Of a stretch of 64,000 bases of DNA, positions 1-9,217 are shown in pieces (the stretch's first letter is position 1; every line of letters starts with the position of its first letter). The stretch comes from Thalassotalea hakodatensis (GTDB taxonomy: Bacteria; Pseudomonadota; Gammaproteobacteria; Enterobacterales; Alteromonadaceae): assembly GCF_030295995.1 (NCBI RefSeq), contig NZ_AP027365.1:62001-126000 (forward strand). The letters run 5' to 3'. The notes beneath the pieces are model-generated. The model was not told the DNA's origin. It was given only the letters and a program-made list of their open reading frames with translations, and ran no database searches. Made by a program: the position numbers and the translations under genes.

Positions 1-179
1 ATTTTGGCATCAGGGTGAAACGCTTTTGCGACAATATCAGGGTCACCAAGTTTACTTCCTTCTAAGTAATAATTGACCGCTTTTTCTACCGCATCTTTTT
101 GTGATGTGTCCCCGTGGTACTGTGTACCGCTAATTGCTTGAAAACTAAAAAGTAGTGTACATAGGATTATTGCTTTCAT
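1..179 (-). CDS. Partial lumazine-binding/NTF2-like secreted protein (N-terminus only)
   Basis: The reverse strand encodes 59 residues from an ATG at 179 before the window edge cuts the gene. The first ~18 residues (MKAIILCTLLFSFQAISG) look like a signal peptide. The following AVEKAVNYYLEGSKLGD and KAFHPDAK resemble the first helix of SnoaL/NTF2-like folds of the putative lumazine-binding family (Lumazine_bd_2). Function is unknown for most members. The rest of the protein lies outside the window, so the family call rests on a short stretch. Confidence 0.6.
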   Translation of the reverse strand, partial: MKAIILCTLLFSFQAISGTQYHGDTSQKDAVEKAVNYYLEGSKLGDPDIVAKAFHPDAK

Positions 180-203
180 AATGGTTCCGTTACTGTTGAT
201 GTG

Positions 204-965
204 TTAAATTAAAGTTTTTAAGAACTGCTTAGGTGAAATACCTATCTGTTGCCTAAACATATAAATAAAGGATGAACTAGATTGGTAACCTAACAATGCC
301 GCTATACTGGCGATTTCATCTTTTTGCGCTAAATGCTTGATTGCTATTTGTATATTTAACCGTTGTCGCCATTGACTATAGGTTAATCCGGTTTCCTTTT
401 TAAAATTTCTAGTTAATGTTCTTGCAGAAGTTTGAACAAATTTACCCCATGATAATAGATCACTTTTCATGGAAGGGTATTTTTGTAACTTTTCTATGAT
501 TGCGAGTAAACGTTCATCTTGTGGATAAGGTAAAAACATATCACGTTTGGTTAATTGTGGTAAATAATCTTGGAAAACAGCAATAAGCCGGTGATGTATT
601 AAGGTTTGTTTGTTAGAGGAAGGTAGGGTGAGAAGCTCATTCATTAATGCTTTAAAAAATGTTGAAGCATGTGCGACAAAAGGTTGATCAATGGTAGTTT
701 CAAAGATGTCATCCGTTATATAAACCGCAGTTAATGCGACATCAGTTTTTGCGAGTAACTCATGCCTAATATTCGCTGGGATCATAATACCATGACACGC
801 GGGTATAAAATAACGACCAGACCTAGTAATGACAGCAAGTACGCCAGATTTTATATATAAAAATTGGCTTTGCGGATGCTGATAAAACTCAACTCCAGCT
901 TGAGCGGGGATATTCAAGTGTTTAACATTGTAAACAGCGTTATTTTGCTGAATATGCATTGTCAT
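204..965 (-). CDS. AraC-family transcriptional regulator with N-terminal cupin
   Basis: Predicted DNA-binding regulator of 253 residues. The N-terminal half (about 15-100) reads as an AraC-type cupin sensor (QSQFLYIKSGVLAVITRSG, IMIPANIRHEL). The C-terminal ~100 residues carry two helix-turn-helix motifs typical of AraC/XylS proteins, ending with the conserved IASIAALLGYQSSSSFIYMF and ISPKQF segment. The gene lies 24 bp downstream of the truncated lumazine-binding-like gene and on the same strand, and is divergent from the M61 peptidase. The effector and targets cannot be read from the sequence. A second in-frame ATG two codons in (959) is an equally possible start. Confidence 0.9.
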   Translation of the reverse strand: MTMHIQQNNAVYNVKHLNIPAQAGVEFYQHPQSQFLYIKSGVLAVITRSGRYFIPACHGIMIPANIRHELLAKTDVALTAVYITDDIFETTIDQPFVAHASTFFKALMNELLTLPSSNKQTLIHHRLIAVFQDYLPQLTKRDMFLPYPQDERLLAIIEKLQKYPSMKSDLLSWGKFVQTSARTLTRNFKKETGLTYSQWRQRLNIQIAIKHLAQKDEIASIAALLGYQSSSSFIYMFRQQIGISPKQFLKTLI

Positions 966-1183
966 AATATCTACACTAAGTTAATAATGATCTTAATATG
1001 ACAATTAGTGTTGTTTATTTTTACGAATAAAGCAAGATGGTCAAGAGAAGAGATGAAATGAAAAAGTTACTAAAAGTCCAGACAAGTTTTATTAAAGTGT
1101 ATACAATCCTAACGACCCGTCATTACAAATGCTTAAGATTATATATTTGTGATAACAGAGAAAAATAACTAATGGAACAAATC

Positions 1184-3025
1184 ATGAAAAAGTTTTTAAT
1201 GCTTAGTTTGGCAATGTTTACTCACACATGCTTTGCTAATGGTGAAACCTTCTATCAAGTGTCATTTGACAATGCCGTACACCATGAAGCGCAAATTAGC
1301 GCGACATTTACCGAGGTTGAAAATCAAGTCTTAGAAGTGCAAATGAGTCGTGCGTCACCTGGACGATACGCAATGCATGAATTTATTAAAAATGTGTATA
1401 ACGTCTCTGCAGTGAATAGTGTTGGACAACCATTAAATATTAAACGTGTTAATCCGTATCAATGGAATATAGAAGGCCATGATGGCGAGGTAACGTTAAC
1501 TTATACATTATTTGGTGATAGAGCAGACGGCACATATTCTCAAATCGATAGAACGCATGCTCACCTGAATATGCCAGCTACTTTTGTGTGGGCTACAGGC
1601 CATGAAGACCGTGCAATCAATTTAGAATTTACGCCGTTTAATCCTCGATGGAAAGTAGCAACACAATTGCCAAAAGGTAAGGGTAGTTATGCGTTTACTG
1701 CACCCAATTTAGCTTATTTTCTTGATAGCCCAGTAGAGTTGAGCGATCATCAGGTACGTTCTTGGCAAGTAGAGTCAAACGGCGAGAGTCAAACAATTCA
1801 CTTAGCGGTTCATCACAATGGTACAGATGAAGATCTTGATAAATTTGCCAATATGGCAAAAGCGGTTGTCGCTGAACAAATAAAAGTATTTGGTGAGTTA
1901 CCAACATTTGATTACGGCGAATACACCTTTATTGCTTGTTACCTACCACACGCAAAAGGTGACGGTATGGAACATAGAAATTCTACCATACTCACTAATG
2001 CTACTTCGTTAGATGAAGCTGAGTTTAGCCAGTTAGGCACCTTGTCTCATGAGTTTTTTCATGCATGGAATGTTGAACGTATTCGTCCCGCAGAACTTGA
2101 GCCTTTTAACTTCATTGGTGCAAACATGACATCAAACCTATGGCTTGCTGAAGGCTTTACGACATACTACGACAAATTATTGATAAAGCGCGCTAATGAG
2201 TGGGATGAAGAGAAATTTTTGACGCACTTAAGTAGTATAGTGAATCAAGCATATTATCAGCGTGGACGTTTATATTTGTCACCTGAAGGTGCAAGTCAAA
2301 TGGCAACATTTGTAGATGCTGGCGTATCCGTAGATCGTACCAATTACAGTAATAATTACTTTAGTTATTATACATACGGTAGAGCTATGGGGTTAGCGTT
2401 AGATCTTATGATTCGTACGTCGTTTCCTGGCAAGTCACTAGATGATTATATGAAACAATTATGGAATGACTTTGGTAAAACAGAAACGCCATATACCCGT
2501 GATGATGCCCGCTTAACCTTAGGTAAAGTAACGGGTGATCAGCAATTTGCTGATACGTTTTTTGCGGAGCATATATATGGTCGCACTAAAGTCGATTTTT
2601 CTGCATTATTATCAGCGGCTGGCTTAACCATCGAGCAAAAAGATGATGAGAGTGCATTTCTAGGTAAAGTTAACTTTAATTTCGTAGGTAAAGATGCCAT
2701 GGTAAGTAATACCATGTTAGTTAACTCTCCGTTATATCAAGCGGGCGTAGAATATGGCGATCAAATCGTAAAATTAGGCCGTAGAACGATTCGTTCACAA
2801 AAACTTTGGCATAAAGCACTCGCGCAATTTAAACCTGGAGATACTACCACCATTGAATATATTCAACGTGGTGAAACAGTGAAAAAATCGATCACGTTTA
2901 TTGCTGATCCAGCGGTTAAAGTGTCTGTACAAGATGATGATATCACCGATCAACAAGCAGAATTTAAAGCCGCTTGGCTAGGTGAAGACAAAAAGGATGA
3001 ACAAGTAGCAGAGGCTGGTATTTAG
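1184..3025 (+). CDS. M61-family (glycyl aminopeptidase-like) metallopeptidase with C-terminal PDZ domain
   Basis: Zinc metallopeptidase predicted to act in the periplasm. From the ATG at 1184 the protein has 613 residues. MKKFLMLSLAMFTHTCFA is a signal peptide, which is why this start is preferred over the ATG four codons upstream at 1172. The zinc site is HEFFH at about residues 289-293 with the third ligand in LAEGF at about 323, the gluzincin arrangement of family M61. A PDZ-like domain occupies about 510-580 (GVEYGDQIVKLGRRTI). Members of this family remove N-terminal residues, with preference for Gly/Ala in the characterised case; the substrate here is unknown. A strong terminator follows, so it is probably monocistronic. 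Confidence 0.92.
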   Translation: MKKFLMLSLAMFTHTCFANGETFYQVSFDNAVHHEAQISATFTEVENQVLEVQMSRASPGRYAMHEFIKNVYNVSAVNSVGQPLNIKRVNPYQWNIEGHDGEVTLTYTLFGDRADGTYSQIDRTHAHLNMPATFVWATGHEDRAINLEFTPFNPRWKVATQLPKGKGSYAFTAPNLAYFLDSPVELSDHQVRSWQVESNGESQTIHLAVHHNGTDEDLDKFANMAKAVVAEQIKVFGELPTFDYGEYTFIACYLPHAKGDGMEHRNSTILTNATSLDEAEFSQLGTLSHEFFHAWNVERIRPAELEPFNFIGANMTSNLWLAEGFTTYYDKLLIKRANEWDEEKFLTHLSSIVNQAYYQRGRLYLSPEGASQMATFVDAGVSVDRTNYSNNYFSYYTYGRAMGLALDLMIRTSFPGKSLDDYMKQLWNDFGKTETPYTRDDARLTLGKVTGDQQFADTFFAEHIYGRTKVDFSALLSAAGLTIEQKDDESAFLGKVNFNFVGKDAMVSNTMLVNSPLYQAGVEYGDQIVKLGRRTIRSQKLWHKALAQFKPGDTTTIEYIQRGETVKKSITFIADPAVKVSVQDDDITDQQAEFKAAWLGEDKKDEQVAEAGI

Positions 3026-3050
3026 TTTTTTACTGTTCAGGATGATAATT

Positions 3051-3076
3051 AAAAAGGCTCAGGTAGAGCCTTTTTT
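3051..3076 (+). terminator. Intrinsic terminator after the M61 peptidase gene
   Basis: The stem AAAAAGGCTC / GAGCCTTTTT with a 5-nt loop (AGGTA) ends in a T run. It lies 26 bp after the stop codon of the peptidase gene and just before the next gene. Confidence 0.85.
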
Positions 3077-3094
3077 AGTAAAAAGGTAAACAAG

Positions 3095-3523
3095 GTGTAT
3101 ACACAAAAGCAAATCGAACATTTAACCGCTGAGCTACGCTCAAGGTTGGGTGACAATATTATATGGAAATATGAAGATCGTTATAGGGTAATGTTGAGCG
3201 AATTTGCGCAAAACAAATCTGATGATGTGTTTGAGAGGCTTGAGCCCATATTCCCGTTTCAATGGGATCATAAAGCGGCGAAAAAACTACCTAATGTGTT
3301 AAAGAATGAATTAAAAGATTTGGCTCGCATTGGAAAAAAACAAAAACTATTGTTAACTCCAAAGAATGAGAATTCACCTGCGATAGTTGCATTTTGGTGG
3401 CCATGGGGTCATGGAGGCACCTATTCTCTAAGGCTAAAAGTCTTAGAATACAATATCTCAGTTGACGAAATAAATGAAAAGCAAAGCGGACTATTCGATC
3501 GACTATTCTCTTGGTTGAGTTGA
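3095..3523 (+). CDS. Conserved-looking hypothetical protein, 142 aa
   Basis: No family recognised. The frame opens with GTG at 3095, preceded by AAAAGG at a good Shine-Dalgarno distance (about 8 nt). The product has no signal peptide or membrane segment. It is basic in the middle (KKLPNVLKNELKDLARIGKKQK), followed by a Trp/Gly-rich stretch (AFWWPWGHGGTYSLRL), and ends FDRLFSWLS. Codon use resembles neighbouring genes. It sits between two terminator-like hairpins, so it is probably transcribed alone. It is most likely a cytoplasmic protein. Confidence 0.65.
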   Translation: MYTQKQIEHLTAELRSRLGDNIIWKYEDRYRVMLSEFAQNKSDDVFERLEPIFPFQWDHKAAKKLPNVLKNELKDLARIGKKQKLLLTPKNENSPAIVAFWWPWGHGGTYSLRLKVLEYNISVDEINEKQSGLFDRLFSWLS

Positions 3524-3530
3524 TGACATA

Positions 3531-3633
3531 TCAATGTGGCGCAGAAGATAAGCTTATGGAAAAACGTATAAAGATATATTCGTCACCACATTGAGAGTTT
3601 TTTTGTACCTTCTCTGTCATCTTGAGAAGGTAC
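3531..3633. terminator. Two inverted repeats between convergent genes (possible terminators)
   Basis: TCAATGTGG at 3531-3539 pairs with CCACATTGA at 3586-3594 and is followed by GAG plus seven Ts, which could terminate the plus-strand gene despite the long loop. A second, perfect 10-bp stem GTACCTTCTC/GAGAAGGTAC lies at 3605-3633, with no T run on the distal side in either direction. Both sit in the 114-bp gap between the 142-aa gene and the convergent permease operon. Confidence 0.45.
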
Positions 3634-3637
3634 ACTG

Positions 3638-6079
3638 CTATTCTTCTGTCGCTCTAAGGCATTTAATCACAGGATTTGCAACATATTGCCTGATGGGTAA
3701 GTAACACCCTATAAGCGTAACACTAACCACTATAACCAGTGTGACAGACAACCAAATAATTGCACTAGCATTAATGAGATCATTGAGTTGTTCATCAAAC
3801 ATGAAAAACAAGCAGGAACTTGTAAATACACTGCCAATTAGGCCACAGAATAAAGCCTTCAGGTTTTCTTTAAACATCATTGATAATATATCAGAACCTT
3901 TGGCGCCTATCGCCAAACGTGTACCAATTTCATGACGTCGAAGTTGGCTTGAGTAACTTAAAATGCCATATAGACCTATTATTGCTAAAAAAAGCGTCAG
4001 TATTGTTAAACAGCCTGTGACCGCGATGGTTGTATACTGCATAAATAACAAACGGTGCTTATCATCATCAAACGGTTTAATTTCTCGAATGGTGTAGTGA
4101 ATGGATACAGACTCTACCACGCTAAGCAAATCCGCCTTTTTAAGCGGGGTAGATACTATTGACTTCAACATGATATTGGCGCGCTTTCTGCTATCGGGAA
4201 CGTATGCCCTAGGAGGGACATCAAGATCGTTTGGCAGCTGCAAATCTTGTACAACACCAATAACGTTATAATCACGCCCCCAAAAGCGAACTTTTTTGTT
4301 TATCACCGTCTCTGTTGACGCAAGTAAATGGGCCATTTTTTCATTGATCACCATCACAAATTCACCATCTAAAACTTGTTGTTCGGTAAAGTTTTCACCC
4401 GTGATAAACGTTTGACTAAGCATGGGAAAATACCCGTCATCAATTAATTTTACTTCTGGCGTAAATTGCGTATTTTGCTCTGGATCGAATATTGGGTAGT
4501 TACCAAACCATATTAATGGTGATAACGAAATTGTCGATTGAGCAATTTCTGGGTGTTGATTTAACGCACGATTGATTTGGATTAAATCATTGCGAAGTGT
4601 TTCCGTTGGCGTCTCTGTAGGGTTTTTCTCCATTAACCTTAATTGCCATAGGTTATCTACTGATATCCCCATTGGTTGATTAATTGTCTTATATGCCTGA
4701 TTAAACATAGCAAGATTAATAAAAATTAATGTGGCGGCAATGGTGATTTGAATAGCAATTAAACTTGATCTAACGGATGCTTTAATTTGTATTCCACTAC
4801 CTTTACCACTTTGGTTCAAAGCATTGTTAAGCCGATGATATGGTACCAGTTGTCGACATACTAGGGTAAAAATCGTATTGAGCAACACTAGTACGCAGGT
4901 GCTAAATGCTAATGAAAACCAAGATAAAGACAGCTCTTCAGCTCTAGGTAACACTGAGGTTAGATGTTGTTGTAGAAGATAGAAACCCAAATAGGCAAAA
5001 GCCAATACAAAAGGGAGCGCAATCAATAACAACATACCATATTCTATGAACAACAATGTAAACAGGTTAAACTTTTTAGCACCTATGGCGGCATGAATCG
5101 CTAAATTACGCTGTTGTTCAATTGTTCTCGACATAAACAAATTAGTGATGTTTGTCATTGCGATGAAAAAAATGCCTAAACAAGCAAAAAACACGTAATA
5201 AATAAGCTCTGATTGTCCTTGATAGATGGCATTACTCAGTTCAATGAGTTCGATGGATATCTGCCAATCTTGAAAACTTGGCTGATTAGCAAAAGTTTGT
5301 TGCCATAAATCACGCTGCTGATTATTCAATTGGTGTTTTAAGTTATTAACATTCTGATTTTCATGTAGTTTAAATAACGTGTGAACAGCGCCGTCTATTG
5401 AAGATAGCTCACCCCAGCCCATTTGTTCTGCCCAGTTAAAATCCCAAGCTAACCAAAGCTGTGTTTTTCGGCCAATACCTTTGATTTCTGGCTCAACAAA
5501 ACTTGGCGACAACACTCCAATAATGGGATGAGAAATACCTCGGATATCAATGCTTTTTGATTGTATATTTGGATCGCTACCAAATTGCTCTTGCCAAAGT
5601 TGATAACTGAGAATAGCGCCAGGGGTAAAGCTCTCTATTTTTTGTTGATGGGAAAAATTACCGCCAACAATGAATGTTGCGCCTAATAAATCAAACCATT
5701 CATTGGTGACATAACCACTTTCAATGGTAACGGGCTCTGCCAATGAGGTGATAACATCGGTTATCAAGTAGCTAAGTGCTACGTTTTCATTCTCACCTTG
5801 GCTGTTATATAGTTGTTTTGCCGCCGGATAAGAAAATCCTTCACCGATAAAATCACCCTCTTGATTTACCATTGCTTGCTTAGCAAGATATAGTTTTTCC
5901 ATTTCTGGGTAAGGTAAAGGTTTTATCAACATGAGATAAATTAGGGTGGTCGCACATAATAATGCGCCTAATGTGATCGCAATTGTTGCAACCACATTGG
6001 CACCAAACATCGGGTGTCTTGTTATCGATTGCCATGCTTGTTTCATGTGATATGTCATTGATGCAGCTATCACTATCAT
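3638..6079 (-). CDS. Duplicated FtsX/MacB-like ABC permease (distal of two)
   Basis: Inner-membrane permease of 813 residues with the layout of duplicated (ADOP-like) permeases. It has a first transmembrane helix at about 25-50, a MacB-type periplasmic domain, an FtsX three-helix block around 290-410, then a fifth helix, a second periplasmic domain and a second FtsX block at about 690-800. The repeated signature IGAK (AAIGAKKFNLF, LAIGAKGSDIL) marks both coupling regions. Its ATG overlaps the stop of the upstream permease gene by 4 bp (ATGA), so the two are translationally coupled. With the ATPase and adaptor it should form a MacAB/Lol-like exporter. The cargo (peptide, lipid or drug) is not evident. 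Confidence 0.9.
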   Translation of the reverse strand: MIVIAASMTYHMKQAWQSITRHPMFGANVVATIAITLGALLCATTLIYLMLIKPLPYPEMEKLYLAKQAMVNQEGDFIGEGFSYPAAKQLYNSQGENENVALSYLITDVITSLAEPVTIESGYVTNEWFDLLGATFIVGGNFSHQQKIESFTPGAILSYQLWQEQFGSDPNIQSKSIDIRGISHPIIGVLSPSFVEPEIKGIGRKTQLWLAWDFNWAEQMGWGELSSIDGAVHTLFKLHENQNVNNLKHQLNNQQRDLWQQTFANQPSFQDWQISIELIELSNAIYQGQSELIYYVFFACLGIFFIAMTNITNLFMSRTIEQQRNLAIHAAIGAKKFNLFTLLFIEYGMLLLIALPFVLAFAYLGFYLLQQHLTSVLPRAEELSLSWFSLAFSTCVLVLLNTIFTLVCRQLVPYHRLNNALNQSGKGSGIQIKASVRSSLIAIQITIAATLIFINLAMFNQAYKTINQPMGISVDNLWQLRLMEKNPTETPTETLRNDLIQINRALNQHPEIAQSTISLSPLIWFGNYPIFDPEQNTQFTPEVKLIDDGYFPMLSQTFITGENFTEQQVLDGEFVMVINEKMAHLLASTETVINKKVRFWGRDYNVIGVVQDLQLPNDLDVPPRAYVPDSRKRANIMLKSIVSTPLKKADLLSVVESVSIHYTIREIKPFDDDKHRLLFMQYTTIAVTGCLTILTLFLAIIGLYGILSYSSQLRRHEIGTRLAIGAKGSDILSMMFKENLKALFCGLIGSVFTSSCLFFMFDEQLNDLINASAIIWLSVTLVIVVSVTLIGCYLPIRQYVANPVIKCLRATEE

Positions 6080-8481
6080 CCCACCCTAAGACTAAGTACT
6101 GCGGGGTGATTTATATACTTTTTCACCGGTAAGTAACTAGCGATTAGCACAATAGCGCTAACAATAATCAGGCTTATGAGGAAAGTCCATATAAGGTGTT
6201 GATTAATATATTCATTGAGTAGATTACTATAAATATAAAATCCCGCGCTTATGATGACCAAGTTGATAATTACACCTAAAATGAGTGGCTTGATGTTTTC
6301 ACCACATACCAATTTTATGATATCACGTGCTTTAGCGCCTATCGCAATACGTGTACCTATTTCAAAACGTCGCATCTCGCTGTTATATTTTAAAATGCCA
6401 TAAAGGCCAATTGAACATAATAGTAACGTGATAACGATAAGTGTTAAGGTCGTGATGGTTGTCGTTTTACTGGCAAATAAACGAGCATCTTTATAATGCT
6501 GAATTGGCTGATAACTAAAGATATTCAGCTGTGGGCTTATGTCAGACACTATTGCTAGAATGGCATCACGAGACAATATTTGATTTGGTTTAGTCTTTAT
6601 TAATAAGATATTACGCGACGCTTGAGATAAAAAGTAGAACCTGGGCTCAGGTGCTTTTTGCCCTGGTACAATGATACTTTTTACAATACCTGAAACAAAA
6701 GATGAATTGTTGATTTTAAGCCCAATCACGTCACCGTCAGGCGCCATTTTATGCGCTAATAGATCATTTACTACGATGCCGCGCAGATCATTATTGCGAT
6801 GTTTGTTCTGTACGTTTTCTCCAGTAATTAAGGGCTGGCCAACTAAAGCAAAATAATTTTCATCAATATCTTTAGCACGCTCGGAATATTTTCGTCCGGA
6901 TTGTTGCTCGGTAAACGCTAAAGTGAAAAAGGCTGATGGTCGATGAGATTGGCTAACAGCTGCAACGCTAGGGTGTGCCTTAATTTTACGAATTAGGCTT
7001 TGCATTGTGTTTTCGCTCATTCCTTGATTAGCACTTGGTAAAGCCATGACCAATGAATGAATATTATCAGTTTGATACCCTAAAGGCTTCTTCATAACCT
7101 TGTAAGCATCGGTTAATAAAATACTATTAGCAAAAATAAGGAATATCGCGATAGTTATTTGGCTTGTGATCAATACGCTACGCATTTTTTTTGAAACTTG
7201 TACTTTGGTACCTTTACCGCTACTCCTTAGGTTGGTGATCAGCTGACGATAATTGGTAATACGTAAACTGAGCGCGATGAAGAATACGATGAGAATAATT
7301 AAAATAGCTAGCGCGGCACCAACAGAAAAAAAGTTTAAGCTTAATTCGGCAGCACGGGGTAAATAACTATCAAGATAAGTGCTAATAAAACTAAAACCCA
7401 ATTCAGACACCATTAGGCTCAGTATTAACGCGATGGTCAGTAGAATAATTGCTTCAGCAACAACCATTGTAATAATGCCAGATGTTGGTGCTCCTACAGC
7501 AGCGTTTATAGCAAGGGTGTGCTGTTGTTGTACAGTACGTGCTAAATAAAGGTTTGCGATGTTTGCAATGGCGATAATCGCGAGTCCTAATGTACCTAAT
7601 ATTAATAAAAATAGCAGTTGCTCGTTATCTTGAATGAGCAGTTCGCTTAATGGAGATGTTTCGATATTAATTGACCAACCATCAAAAAAATTATGCTTTG
7701 ATACATTTAATCGCCAATTATCATTAATTAACTGTGACAAACGCTGTGATGCTTGTATATGGTTCATGTTTTTCGGTAACTTTCCAACAAAGGTTAATGA
7801 ACCGTCGTCGTTACCCCAACGAACCCTTTCTGAATCTGGCACAGAGTTGAAATCCCAGGGAACAAACATTGCAGATTTAACCCCTGGAGCGGCTAAATTG
7901 AGTTCATTGAAATCAGGTGCTAACACACCAATTACTTCAAACGATTTACCACCAAAACTAACACTGTAGCCAATGATATCTTCACGCGAACCAAACATAT
8001 CTTGCCATGTTTGGTGGCTTAAAATAGCGACGGGATTATAGCTGTTTAGTTTTTCACTTTGTTCAAAACGGCGACCTAACTGCATTGGCGCAGCAAAAAT
8101 GTCGAACCATTCGGGTGTTACATAGGATATTTCTACAAATGGCTTAGATGGTTCTGACGTTACTATTTTAGCGTCGAGGTATTGCATGGCAACTTCAGAA
8201 AAAATGCCATGATTTTCATATAAATGCATTAAGTTTGGATAAGTAAATGCCCGGCCATCTATTTTTTGTTCATTATTGATAAGCTGATGTTCAACATAGG
8301 CTAATTGCTGCTGATCTGGGTATGGTAACGGTTTGTATAACATGACAAAAGCTAACGTGAGTGCACAAATTAATGCACCTAAGGTTAACGCCAATGTGGA
8401 AATAACAGCAAAGCCATAGCTTTTATTATGTTTAAGATTTTTAAGTGCTAAAGTCAGGTGAAATAGAAATAATTTCATCAC
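6076..8481 (-). CDS. Duplicated FtsX/MacB-like ABC permease (proximal of two)
   Basis: Permease of 801 residues, a homologue of the next gene with the same order: helix, MacB-type periplasmic domain, FtsX block (about 290-410, containing NAAVGAPTSG), helix, second periplasmic domain, second FtsX block (IGTRIAIGAKARDI, then a last helix near the C-terminus). AAGGG lies about 7 nt before the ATG at 8481. It starts 25 bp after the ATPase gene. Two divergent duplicated permeases with one ATPase suggest either a heterodimer or two alternative membrane partners; the sequence cannot tell which. Confidence 0.9.
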   Translation of the reverse strand: MMKLFLFHLTLALKNLKHNKSYGFAVISTLALTLGALICALTLAFVMLYKPLPYPDQQQLAYVEHQLINNEQKIDGRAFTYPNLMHLYENHGIFSEVAMQYLDAKIVTSEPSKPFVEISYVTPEWFDIFAAPMQLGRRFEQSEKLNSYNPVAILSHQTWQDMFGSREDIIGYSVSFGGKSFEVIGVLAPDFNELNLAAPGVKSAMFVPWDFNSVPDSERVRWGNDDGSLTFVGKLPKNMNHIQASQRLSQLINDNWRLNVSKHNFFDGWSINIETSPLSELLIQDNEQLLFLLILGTLGLAIIAIANIANLYLARTVQQQHTLAINAAVGAPTSGIITMVVAEAIILLTIALILSLMVSELGFSFISTYLDSYLPRAAELSLNFFSVGAALAILIILIVFFIALSLRITNYRQLITNLRSSGKGTKVQVSKKMRSVLITSQITIAIFLIFANSILLTDAYKVMKKPLGYQTDNIHSLVMALPSANQGMSENTMQSLIRKIKAHPSVAAVSQSHRPSAFFTLAFTEQQSGRKYSERAKDIDENYFALVGQPLITGENVQNKHRNNDLRGIVVNDLLAHKMAPDGDVIGLKINNSSFVSGIVKSIIVPGQKAPEPRFYFLSQASRNILLIKTKPNQILSRDAILAIVSDISPQLNIFSYQPIQHYKDARLFASKTTTITTLTLIVITLLLCSIGLYGILKYNSEMRRFEIGTRIAIGAKARDIIKLVCGENIKPLILGVIINLVIISAGFYIYSNLLNEYINQHLIWTFLISLIIVSAIVLIASYLPVKKYINHPAVLSLRVG

Positions 8482-8506
8482 AGAACCCTTGTTTTGTTAG
8501 TTTCAA

Positions 8507-9208
8507 TTAAATAGAGGCTTTTGTTACAGGGGCGTGTAAGACCTTACCGTCAAGCAGTTGTACTTTAATTTTTGCCATATCTGCATATCTTGGATCATGC
8601 GTCACCATACAAATAGTGGTACCTTGATTGTTCAGTTCTTCAAGTAAGTCCATGACTTGATCTCCGGCTTTTGAATCAAGGTTTCCGGTTGGCTCATCGA
8701 CTAATAAAATGCTTGGATTGGCGATTAAAGCACGGGCGATGGCAACACGTTGTTGCTGACCACCTGACAATTGGTTCGGTTTATGGCTAATTCGATGTGA
8801 TAGGCCAACTTGTTCTAAGCGTGCGACTACACGTTTTTCTATCTCTTTACTGCTAAATTTCTGGCTGTGATAGCGTAATGGCAAAGCGACGTTGTCAAAA
8901 ACACTTAATTCATCGATCAAATTAAATGATTGAAATATGAAACCAATTTTTTCGTTTCTCATCGTTGCAGCTTGATTAAGTGTTAACGAGGTCGCATCTT
9001 GACCCTCAATAAAGTACTGACCTTTCGTTGCAAAATCTAAAAGCCCCATAATGGATAACAAGGTTGACTTACCACACCCCGAAGGTCCAGAAATTGATAC
9101 GTATTCTCCTTGATGTATCGTTAAGCTAATGCCTGATAAAGCGTGCGTTTCTAATTCTTCAGTTTCAAATATTTTCGTTATTTGCTCTAATTTTAATATT
9201 TCGTTCAT
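8507..9208 (-). CDS. ABC transporter ATPase, MacB/LolD-like
   Basis: Cytoplasmic ATPase of 233 residues powering the adjacent permeases. Visible motifs are Walker A GPSGCGKST (about 41-49), the Q-loop in FIFQSFNLI, the signature LSGGQQQRVAIARAL, Walker B ILLVDEPTGNLDS and the switch His in MVTHDPRYAD. The length and motif wording place it in the o228/MacB-LolD subfamily, which drives extracytoplasmic extrusion rather than uptake. AAGGA precedes the ATG. It begins 9 bp downstream of the adaptor gene, so the operon order is adaptor, ATPase, permease, permease. Confidence 0.95.
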   Translation of the reverse strand: MNEILKLEQITKIFETEELETHALSGISLTIHQGEYVSISGPSGCGKSTLLSIMGLLDFATKGQYFIEGQDATSLTLNQAATMRNEKIGFIFQSFNLIDELSVFDNVALPLRYHSQKFSSKEIEKRVVARLEQVGLSHRISHKPNQLSGGQQQRVAIARALIANPSILLVDEPTGNLDSKAGDQVMDLLEELNNQGTTICMVTHDPRYADMAKIKVQLLDGKVLHAPVTKASI

Positions 9209-9217
9209 GTGGGGTCC

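Noticed and set aside
3605-3633. Perfect 10-bp stem as a strong intrinsic terminator for the permease operon
   Set aside because: On the minus strand the stem is followed by As rather than Ts, so it does not meet the pattern; it was kept only as an inverted repeat.
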